Shown piece by piece: positions 37,712 to 47,864 of a stretch of DNA of 64,000 nucleotides. A program made the translations under genes and the position numbers. Source of the stretch: Gordionus sp. m RMFG-2023 (taxonomy: Eukaryota; Nematomorpha; Gordioida; Chordodea; Parachordodidae); NCBI RefSeq assembly GCF_954871325.1, contig NC_088775.1:82747561-82811560 (forward strand), written 5' to 3'. The notes beneath the pieces were generated by a model, which was not told where the DNA came from, ran no database searches, and saw only the letters and a list, made by a program, of their open reading frames with translations. Each line of letters opens with the position of its first letter. Position 1 is the first letter of the stretch.

Positions 37712-40700
37712 CAGGGTTGCCATGTCTCCCCCCATTAGCGGGAGACTCCCGCAATTTTTTAGTTTACACGCAGATATCTCTCTCCCGCAAAACTAGCCCA
37801 ATTGGAAATCTCCCGCAAAAATCTACCGCAATTTTTTAATTTCTCCCGTAATTTTTTTAATAATGTTTTAATGTTTTTAATATATAAATAATAATTTTGA
37901 AAGACAGTAATTGATTATTTATATATTTATAAAATAAATTTTAAATATTTATTCGAAAAACATGTCTAGTTTATAAATTTCTTTTTATCCTGTTTTATTT
38001 TTATCCAATAATAAATCAACATCATTTCATTCATATAAGTCAGTACAAGGGAGTATATCGTATATCAACATCGATTGCAATGCAAAAATATTCTCCAAAA
38101 TAATAAATAAGATGCAACTACAGCTGCGGAAATCGTATAAACCTATCATGTAGTTCAACAATCTCAGAGCTATAGCATCACAATGTTGTTCGTATCTTTT
38201 TCTCATATTTAATGTCTCCAATATAAGTTCAAACCTTACTTGTGTTAGAACACAAATGAGCAATACTATCACAAATGTTTTAGTATCTGAATCCTAGAGG
38301 TCAATTCTAGACGATTTGAAAGATGGGCATCCATATGCAATTCTAACAGATGCATCTAATAAGGGAAATATTAAAACCTTCCCTTGAACCTTCGCTATTT
38401 CAACAATAAAAAGAATATTTCAATAAAACTGTTAAATTATTTTCCGGATAGTGAAAAATCCAACAATGTAGCTAACCACATAATGTAAATATAGCTGATT
38501 CAGGGTTAACAATGAATTGCATGTCAGCTATCTGCGCTGATAATGCTTATGTAAATTTTGGCAAAAACCGTGTATTTACCGAATTGAGGCAGCACAATAA
38601 TGAATTAATACCAATTGGCTGTATATGCCATATGCTACATATTTCTTGCAAGAAGAAATGAAAGTACCATCTGTGGATGTCGAAATGATTGTGATGAAAT
38701 GTTTTAACGAATTTAGTTCATCAACTAAAAGAGTTAATGAATTAAAAGAGTTGGTGGAGTGGTCTGACTTGGAATGGTGTGAGTTGTTGTGATATGTACC
38801 TATCAGGTAGTTATCATTAATACCTGCACCGATAAAATTTTAAATTTACCAACCCTTAAAAAAATACAAATAAAGATTTTAAAAGCTGTCCTAACATTTT
38901 CAAAATTTTTGGATTATGAAATGGCAGAAGCATATTTGGGATTAGTTTCACATGTAGGTAATCTACTTAACGCAGTTAATATTCAGTTGAATCAGAATAT
39001 TTTTTATTAAAAAAGATTCACAAAATCATGCTACAGCTCTGTTCAACTCTACAGTTAAAAAATCATAATAAATTTTATGGCGTTATTGCTAAAAATATTA
39101 TGTTCAAATAATACTCTAATTATACATTTTTAAATGAAGCAGATATTTTTATTAAGACAATTTTAGAATATTTATTTACAAAATTTGATTTTAATAACTC
39201 TATTTATAATTGTATAAATATTATGACCTAGGAACAGAAACCATCAATTGATGGATTTATAATTTAATAAATATATTAAAAATACCAAGAGACATTGATG
39301 CCTTGTTTGAGGAGATTTTAATTCTATTTTTTTTTATGATTCGCCAAAATACTTAAAGTTAGATGGTCTAAAAGCAGAGGAGAAATGGGCCAAATTTTTC
39401 GTGATAACGATAAATTCCCATGCTTGGAAAAATATGCGAGTATGTCTTCTCCTTACCTCATTCTTATGCCTCATCCGAGCGCATTTTTAGCCTGATGAGG
39501 ACTGCCTGGAAAAAGGAGAGAAATTGTATTGCTTTAACAACATTAGAGGCCGAGCTAATGGTTAAACAAATATATAATATGTCATGTCAGGAATTTTATA
39601 AATATCTCAATAACGACGGTACACATATAGTTCTATTATTTAAATCTCAAATAAAATATAATTAGGTTTTAGCAATCCCGCCATAAAATTTATTATCAAT
39701 TTTTAACTGTAAAGATGACCACATCTGCAGAATAATTTTGTGAATCTTTGTTAAGATTCTTCTGATTGCAACTGCACATTAACAGCATGTAGTAGATTTC
39801 CTATATGTGAAATCATTCCTAAATATACCCCTGCCATTCATTATTAAAAAAAATTTTCAAAATGTTAGGACAGCTTTTATAATTTTTATTTAAGAGATAT
39901 TTTTTTAAAGGTTTATAAAATTTTAAAATTCTATCGATGGCGGCTATTAGGAACATATCGCAACCAACATTGTGCTGACACAATTCTGTAAATACACTAT
40001 GTTTTTACCAAATTCACTGAGGCATTATCAGATCAGAAAGCTAACATGCAATTTATCGATAATCTCGAATCTGCTATATTTATCATTAGTTAGCTATGTC
40101 TTTGGATTTTTCACTATTTGAGGGAAAAAATTTAATAGTTTTATTGAAACGACCTTAATTTTGTTGCAATAGCGGAGGATCAAAAGAAATATTTTAATAT
40201 TTCCTTCCTAAAACATTGATGATAGCCTTGCTCATTTTTGTTCTACAAGTATAGTTTTCATTTATTATGGGTAAAAGATTCTACCAACATTGTGATGATA
40301 AGTATCTCTGTGAATGTTGTACTACAAGATAAGTGATTACAATTGCCGCAAATGTAATTGCATCAGTCCTTCTCCTTATTATGTATTTAAACGTGATAAA
40401 TAAGTGCCTATCCCTTTAATGTTATACACACACGGTAGATTTCCAATCGGTCGTTTTGCGGGACATTTGCATAAAATTTATTTTTATTTGTAAAATTAAA
40501 ATCTTTTTTTTATAAAATTTTATCTTGTTTACATTCTTTTAATTTATAAAAGATCGTTGGTGTTTTTATAGATTTATTTTAATAAATCAAGATGTTATTT
40601 TATTTTGAAAAATAGTTACCGATTTTGTATTTTTATAAACTAATTAAAAAATAATAGACGGATAATTGAGTCAATTAAAAATCCTGGCCGAAGGCATGGC

Positions 40701-40797
40701 CCGCGAAAATAAATTTTTTTTCTACCGCAATTTTCATATTTTTCCCGCATAATCCTAATTTCTCCCGCAATTCGAAAATTTTGACCTGGCAACCCTG
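37712..40797 (+). mobile_element. 3.1-kb hAT transposon, decayed, with internal inverted duplication
   Basis: Ends CAGGGTTGCCATG and CTGGCAACCCTG are classic hAT termini. Flanks CTCATGAT (37704-37711) and CACATGAT (40798-40805) match at 7 of 8. Both subterminal regions carry repeated TCTCCCGCAATTTT-type motifs, likely transposase-binding sites. Transposase remnants on the plus strand: CADNAYVNFG and CICHMLH near 38.53-38.65 kb, then the hAT dimerisation domain LPHSYASSERIFSLMRTAW at 39.45-39.51 kb. The frame is broken by several stops and shifts. Sequence at about 39846-40400 is an inverted, diverged copy of about 38085-38905. Confidence 0.88.
39420..39665 (+). pseudogene. hAT transposase C-terminal (dimerisation) domain
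   Basis: Open 81-codon stretch with SSERIFSLMRTAWKKERN, then ALTTLEAELMVKQIY. This is the family's conserved Ser-Ser-Glu-Arg-x-Phe-Ser core and helix of the hATC domain. It is the 3' remnant of the transposase of the 37712-40797 element. Upstream pieces at 38.49-39.0 kb lie in several frames with stops, so no complete transposase is encoded. Confidence 0.85.
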
Positions 40798-42287
40798 CAC
40801 ATGATGGAAACCTCAAATTTTTTACGTTTTATGATTAAATAAGTTAATATCTAAAATTTTATGTAAAAAAAAATATTTTTTTTATTTTTAAAAAATCACG
40901 AAACTGAGAATTGGCTATTGAAATTATTTATAGAGTAATGATGAAAACCTCCTATTTTTTGCATTTTATAATTAAATAAGTTAATATCTGCAAAAAATAC
41001 TTTTAATTATACAAAATTCTGAAAATATATAAGATTAAATTGCGAATCGACTTTTATTTTCAGTATAATTCTTAAGCAAATTATGGAAACCGCATATTTT
41101 TTCACATTTTACAAATATATACCTTAGGAGCAGAGTTGTACATTTGCTCATAGATCTTTGAAGATAGTAAAATTTGAAGATCTTTTATTTATAAAAAAAT
41201 TTGAGCAAGGATCTTAAAAGATCTAGATCTTTGAAGATCGTAAAATTTGAAGATCTTTTATTTTTTAAAAATTTTGTGTAACGATCTTCAATGATCTAGA
41301 TCTTTGAAGATCGCTGCGATCAACGATCTTCAAAGATCTTCATGATATTTATTTTTTTACCCCTTTATCCAGATGTTTTTCAATTTTATTAATATAATAT
41401 TTCTTTTATGTTTTATACCTCTCCTCCTGCCTTGATGAAAGAAAAAAATAAATTTAAAAAAAAAAAAATATTGACACAGCATGTTTCTAAAATTTTTGAT
41501 GGCTTTATTATTAGATTGCAAAATATTAAAAAATAGTGTGCCTACAAGAATATTTTTTTTGATTGATATAAGAGTTTTTAATATTATCATTGAAAAGTGA
41601 AATAATTTTTATTTATTTGAATTGTAAAAATAATATTTAAAAATTTCTTGAAAAGCTTCCTTTTCTTCCGAAATTTTTTAAAAAAAATATAAATACATGA
41701 ATAATTATAAAAAATTAATTTTTGCTGGCTTGCTTGTAAAATTTTTTTAATCGGGTTCGAGCCGGGAAACATTTTTTAAAAATTTTGGGTTGGGCTTGAA
41801 AATTTAGGCCCTATGCAGATCACTATAATACATTATTATAATATATTTTCCTCTCGCTAATTAATAAGTAATTACTATGTTTAAGATAACACATTTGCAT
41901 TTTATATATCCAGTAATAAATTTTTATTTCATTTTTTTTAATATTTTTAAATCAAAATATAAATCTTTTTTTTTTGTGAGTTTTAAAAATAATTTCCGGT
42001 ATTGAAAAAAAGGAATCAAAAAAACAGACCGGTCTATGGGTTTAGGAAACTTTCTTAGAAAGTGTGTCAGCATACCCTGGCTTAATAAATTAGTATCGCT
42101 ATGCCAATTCCCCTTACTACTAGTTCAGAATGAGGTGCTAACTTTCTTTTAATTTCATCGCTATTTTTTAATATTGATTTTTATAATAATTTTAGAAATG
42201 TATCTATTGGACATATATATTTGATAACATTAGTTCCTAAATTTGATTGAGATAATTAGAATACTTTTGGATATTCGTATTATTTAA

Positions 42288-42299
42288 GGGGGGGGGGGG
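42288..42299 (+). repeat. poly-G tract (12 G)
   Basis: Lies in the left arm of the hAT element. Its mirror in the right arm (about 44953-44967) reads CCCCCTTCCCCC, so the two arms have diverged here. Confidence 0.85.
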
Positions 42300-42412
42300 T
42301 GTGCCTATTCTAAAGTCAAAATATAGTATAATTTATAATATCAATTTATACTTTTTATCTTTTATTAATTAATAAAGTTTAATAATTATTATTAAGGATA
42401 ATTTATCTCAAT

Positions 42413-43553
42413 GAGGGTCTGAACCCCAATGATGACTTGGAAAATTTAATAAATGATCTAAGAAAATCATTTGGGCTGATTTGTGTGCGTTGTTGTGCCC
42501 ATACAATTCAATTAGGGGTTAATGATTTTATAAAAAAATTTATTAAGGAGGACCTAGATGAAATAAGATCGATTCTTAAATTATTTAAATCACAAAAATA
42601 TAAAAATTTATATACACTAGAAAAAGTTAATAAACCAGTGTTGGACACTGTCACTAGGTGGAATAGCTATAGAATGCTAAAAAATCTGAATGATAATATA
42701 ATTTTTTACATTAAAATGGGGCAAATATATTCTGAAACATTTATTAATTCGCGACTGTGGGATAGAATTCAAACATATCTCACAGTATTATCGCCGGCTA
42801 ATACATGTACAATAAAATTACAAGAAAAATCTTGTACCATAGGGGATTTTTTTAAACTCTGGCTGGAATGCAAATTAGATTTAGAGGAAATCAATAACCA
42901 ATTCTTTAATGATTTGATAAAATGTTTGGATAACCGTCAGAAATATTTATTCGATAATAATGTATTTAGAAGTGGGATCTACATGGATCCCAGATTTAAT
43001 TATCAAAATGGAATCTATCCATCTGAATACGATAAATTACAGGCTAGGGTAAATTTATAATATTTGACTTTAAATTAAATATAAAAAAATTTATTTTAGG
43101 ACCATCTGATGTCTACGTGGAGACAAATTCAAATCTTTAATAAGCCAAAAGACAATCAATCTCTGATTGGCTCTCCTGTTATTCCTATCAGTTCTAAAAA
43201 ACACAAGGCTGGATTTATATTTGGAGCGAGAAAGCGCGAATGCTCCAATATACCAAAATATTGAAAGTATCGATATGAAGACCAAAATAAATGGTTTAAT
43301 ATATGGCCAAAAATTGCCATCTGATCAAAATATTTTGCAGTATTGGCAATCCAAAAAATATCAAGATCCTGAATTATATACCCTCTCTCGAGTAGTTCTA
43401 GCTGCTCCTTGTTCTCAAGTGTCGGTTGAAAGATCCTTCAGTGCCCTAGGATTGATCGTAACGCCTTTACGAACCAGATTGGACAAATCTACTTTAAACG
43501 ATATTTTATTAATCAAGCTTAATAAAAATTTATTAAACAACGTTATATTTTGA
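42413..43553 (+). pseudogene. hAT transposase, N-terminally incomplete and frameshifted
   Basis: Open frame from about 42413 to 43057, then an intron-like gap: AGG|GTAAAT to TTTTAG|GACC at 43058-43099. The 3' part is in two frames, one ending near 43262 and the other running from about 43167 to the TGA-side stop at 43553. Motifs in order: CCAHTIQLGVNDF (the CxxH of the hAT insertion domain), DTVTRWNSYRML (TRWNS), and APCSQVSVERSFSALG with PLRTRLDKSTLNDILLIKLN (dimerisation domain). The BED finger and first catalytic Asp region are not visible, so it is probably not active. At least one frameshift lies between 43160 and 43230. Confidence 0.85.
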
Positions 43554-43817
43554 TTTTTATTTATATAAAATATTTATTTGAATATTTGTAATTAAAAATT
43601 TTATATCATGTCTTATTTTTTATTTGAATAAATAAAAAAATTATTTTAATGAAATTTTATTTTTACAAGGTGAAGGGATACTAATTTTAAAATGACAATT
43701 AATTTAAACACAAAATAAAATATTTATATATATAGGATGTAAGGCTTAACCAAAACTTTTGAAATACTAAAAAAATCAAAATTAATTTTACTTTAGACAC
43801 ATACTTGTTTTAAGTAG

Positions 43818-44090
43818 GCCTACAAAAAAACAAATTGAATCGAATAATACTATTATTCGTATTCGATTCGAAAATACGAATCGAATAATTGCGTTATTAG
43901 TATTCGTACGAATAATAAAATCATTATTCGTTGCGATTCGTCGAATATTCGATTCGAAAATTTTGCTAAAGCTTATAAAAAAAATATATAATTTTTTGCA
44001 AAAAAAATTATAAACAGATATGTTTCAAGATGACACTTATAAGGAAACTAATTTTCATTAGCATATAACAATTTACAGAAAATAAACGAA
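43818..44090. mobile_element. truncated TAGGCCTA-family hAT MITE inside the 5.2-kb hAT
   Basis: Starts TAGGCCTACAAAAAAACAAA and closely follows the left 300 bases of the element at 4738 (shared TTCGTACGAATAATAAAATC and GATTCGTCGAATATTCGATT). The match fades near 44090, with no right terminus. It is nested inside the larger element. Confidence 0.8.
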
Positions 44091-45645
44091 ATAAAACCTA
44101 GTGATTTCATATAACGTTATCCAAACAAATTGGCCAAAAACGTCCGATTTTTAGAATTAGAAATGCTTATAAAAAATGTTTAAATTATTTCTTAAAATAT
44201 TCAAATTTTATTAAAATTTTTTAAAAATGTACAATAATCTCATTTTATAAACATCAAAATATAATACACAAAAATATAATTATAGTATATACGAATTTGA
44301 TAAACACTTTGGCTCGGCATGCTATTAATAATATGACCTAACCTAAACCTCGCCAATTCGCTGATAGATGTCCAAACTTTTGTGCCATCTATATAATTGA
44401 CTGGATTTGCCGTTTTTAAAATATTTTTAAAAGAAATAGAAAGATTTAAAAATGCTTTGAGTTAGAGTATATAAAGTAAAAAAAATTAATTATCAAATAA
44501 GAGGTAAATTATTCATAAATTTTGAAGTATATCTCTTAGAAGAAAAAATTATTTGGTAAACTATTTAAAAAAATAACTAATGACAAATATATCATATCAT
44601 TCTGATTTTATTGGTGGTTTTTATGACATTTCCTAGACATCTTGGGAAAGTGTTAATTTTGTTTTACTTTTATTTTTAAAATCGCAACTTGCTTTTATAT
44701 CGTTGTAAATAGTAAAAGCATGACTTTTACTTAATATTAAAGTGTTGTTAATTGGTTGGTTGTATAAAACCAGACCCGGGGTTTGGGTCTAAAAAATCGA
44801 CCAAACCAGCTCTGAGCACAGACCCGGGGTTCAGACCCTCATTAAGATAAATTATCCTTAATAATAATTATTAAACTTTATTAATTAATAAAAGATAAAA
44901 GTATAAATTGATATTATAAATTATACTATATTTTGACTTTAGAATAGGCACATCCCCCTTCCCCCTTAAATAATACGAATATCCAAAAGTATTCTAATTA
45001 TCTCAATCAAATTTAGGAACTAATATTATCAAATATATATGTCCAATAGATACATTTCTAAAATTATTTAAAAAATCAATATTAAAAAATAGCGATGAAA
45101 TTAAAAGAAAGTTAGCACCTCATTCTGAACTAGTAGTAAGGGGAATTGGCATAGCGATACTAATTTATTAAGCCAGGGTATGCTGACACACTTTCTAAGA
45201 AAGTTTCCAAGACCCATAGACCGGTCTGTTTTTTTGATTCCTTTTTTTCAATACCGGAAATTATTTTTAAAACTCACAAAAAAAAAAGATTTATATTTTG
45301 ATTTAAAAATATTAAAAAAAATGAAATAAAAATTTATTACTGGATATATAAAATGCAAATGTGTTATCTTAAACATAGTAATTACTTATTAATTAGCGAG
45401 AGGAAAATATATTATAATAATGTATTATAGTGATCTGCATAGGGCCTAATTTTTCAAGCCCAACCCAAATTAAAAAAAATGTTTTCCGGCTCGAACCCGA
45501 TTAAAAAAATTTTACCAGCACAGCCAGCAAAAATTAATTTTTTATAATTATTCATATATTTATATTTATTTTAAAAAATTTCCAAGGCACTACCCGACCT
45601 GGCCGGAATTTTTAAAATTTTTTTTTAGAACCCACAAAGCCCAAA

Positions 45646-45794
45646 CCCAATTTTTTTAAAATATGGGTTTAGCACATCTTTACTATTATATAATATGCAA
45701 CACTACCTACACTCTCATTACCCAATTTTTTTAAAATATGGGTTTAGCACATCTTTACTATTATATAATATGCAACACTACCTACACTCTCATT
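45646..45794. repeat. 75-bp tandem duplication in right arm of hAT element
   Basis: Two identical head-to-tail units beginning CCCAATTTTTTTAAAATATG and ending CTACACTCTCATT. They are absent from the left arm, so they arose after the arms separated. Confidence 0.95.
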
Positions 45795-46326
45795 GGAAAC
45801 AGTTATAATTTTATTTTTTTTAAAAAATTTCGAAAGAAAAGGAAGCTTTTCAATAAATTTTTAAATATTTTTTAAAAATTATTTCACTAACTCTTAATCA
45901 AAATAAATATTCTTGTAGGCACTCTTTTTTTAATATTTTGCAATCTAATAATAAAGCCATCAAAAATTTTAGAAACATGCTGTGTCAATATTTTTTTTTA
46001 AAAAAATTTATTTTTTTCTTTCATCAAGGCAGGAGGAGAGGTATAAAACATTAAAGAAATATTATATTAATAAAATTGAAAAACATCTGGATAAAGGGGT
46101 AAAAATATAAATATCATGAAGATCTTTGAAGATCGTTACACAAAATTTTTAAAAAATAAAAGATCTTCAAATTTTACGATCTTCAAAGATCTAGATCTTT
46201 TAAGATCGTTGCTCAAATTTTTTTATAAATAAAAGATCTTCAAATACGATCTTCAAAGATCTTGCTCAAATTTTTGAGCTAGATCTCGCTCAAAAATCTT
46301 CAAAGAAGATCTTTTGTACAACTCTG

Positions 46327-47257
46327 CTTAGAGTATATAAATTAAGGTCAAACAAAAAATTCTGCACTTATATTTTAGTATGATTTATTAAAAATTAAAT
46401 TAACATCTATAAGTCTTCTAACGGAGATTATTCTATCATTTCATGAAACTATTAAAAAATATATATCTCTATAATTTAATTTTCTTTTCATTAACTATTA
46501 TATTTATTTGGGTAAATTTAAATTATGATTATTTTGAAGTATATTATGAAAAAAATTTAATTCTAATTTTAACCTATAATTTATTAATATTAAGATATAA
46601 CTTACCTATCCGTCCGTGATATATAGCGCATATGCCCTCTAACGTTGAATAAACACATTTCCATCTAATTGGAACATAAGTTAATTGGGGTGTAAAGTTT
46701 AAAAAAATAAAATATGAGGAGCCCTCTACACGTTTGTGGGCAAGCCGCACGTACTTGTATGCGCAACATTTCGAAAAATGTTACAGACGTCCATGGGCTT
46801 TAAGAAAAAGAGCGGAGCAGAAATAGAGCCTATGCCCAAGAATTGCAGTATATTACTTTAAGGGGGGGGGGGGGGTTGTGGCTGATTTTATATTTAATTT
46901 TTTTTAAATTAAAGCCGTGAATTCATACTATCAAAAAAAAATTTAAAGAGCATATTAATTCCATTTCGGTTTGTTCTGAAGTCCTGAAAAGGTTTAGAAA
47001 ATACTAGTTGAGATTAACGTTATAAATTTTAATCAAGCCCAGATATTTTTCATTTAAAATATTTACCTTTAATTCTGAAGAGTTTCTTGATCGAATTTTT
47101 ACAGTTGTTTAACTTGATATATCCATTCTTAATTTTGTTTCACCGACTACAGATGTTGGGTATGTGATTCTATCCTCTAACACCTGATTTTAAAATTAGC
47201 ATAATTTGCATAACGTTTAAAATTATTATCAATCATTTTCATACCAAGGGTATAATT
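46327..47257. other. spacer upstream of RidA
   Basis: AT-rich, with a GC-richer patch at 46.70-46.86 kb (GGGCAAGCCGCACGTACTTG) that has no recognisable coding content, and a poly-G run of 14 at 46862-46875. The RidA promoter is expected in the last few hundred bases; no clear core element is seen. Confidence 0.4.
46862..46875 (+). repeat. poly-G tract (14 G)
   Basis: Uninterrupted G run upstream of RidA. Confidence 0.9.
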
Positions 47258-47803
47258 ATGAAAAAAATTATATCGACAGTAAATGCCCCTAAACCTATAG
47301 CACCCTATGAGTTAATTAAATTATATATATATTTAACCTTTATTAAGACAAGGTGTGATTGTAGATAACAAGATTTACCTTTCTGGTCAAATAGGTATTG
47401 ATCCCAAAACCTCAGAATTAGTATTAGGTGGAATTGATATGGAAACTAAACAAGTTATATACATTTAGATTTATCTTAAAAACAGAGAATAGGTTATGAA
47501 AAATATTAAAGCAATTTTGGAAGAAGCTAATTCAGATATGAACAATAGTATTTATTAAGTTATTTAAAATCCTTAAAACTTTATTCAGTAATTAAAGCAA
47601 CTATTATGCTTGCAAATATAAATGATATGGGTAAAGTTAATGAAATATATCAATCATGTAAGCTTTTCACAAACATGTATTATAAAAATTAATTTAATCT
47701 AGATTTTCAAAAAGGTGCATACCCTGCTAGATCTGCTTTTCAAGTGGCAGCTTTACCAAAACAAGCTTTAATTGAAATAGAAATAATAGCAATATCAAAA
47801 TAA
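47258..47803 (+). CDS. RIDA: RidA, reactive intermediate deaminase (YjgF/UK114 family)
   Basis: Hydrolyses reactive 2-imino/enamine acids made by PLP enzymes to 2-keto acids and ammonia; cytosolic or mitochondrial homotrimer. Exons: 47258-47310, 47348-47453, 47493-47547, 47589-47657, 47703-47803. All phases match and introns are only 37-45 bases. The 127-residue product has the family's usual length. It starts MKKIISTVNAPKPIAPY, has IYLSGQIGIDP and KNIKAILEEA, then the signature PARSAFQVAALP with the conserved active-site Arg, and ends EIEIIAISK. The usual PYSQA near the start is PYEQG here. Its stop is 61 bases from the stop of the convergent ETAA1-like gene, so the 3' UTRs probably overlap. 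Confidence 0.95.
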
Positions 47804-47864
47804 TAGAATTATGTTTAAATAATATTCATTTATGTTTATAATAAATTATATACATATATTAAAT

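Larger units (their letters stand above)
41131..46326 (+). mobile_element. 5.2-kb hAT transposon with giant inverted arms
   Basis: Ends CAGAGTTGTACA and TGTACAACTCTG. Flanks CTTAGGAG and CTTAGAGT look like one 8-bp duplication with an indel. The left arm 41131-42427 (1.3 kb) is nearly the reverse complement of the right arm 44826-46326 (1.5 kb). Part of the difference is a 75-bp tandem duplication at 45646-45794. Next to each terminus the arms carry dense AGATCTTTGAAGATC palindromes, probable transposase-binding arrays. Each arm also holds an end fragment of the GGGCCGGGC MITE. The 2.4-kb centre has a partial transposase (42413-43553) and a truncated TAGGCCTA-family MITE at 43818-44090. Confidence 0.88.

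Noticed and set aside
38789-39010. Separate small gene in 38.8-39.0 kb
   Set aside because: Lies inside the hAT element between recognisable transposase parts, so it is a transposase remnant.
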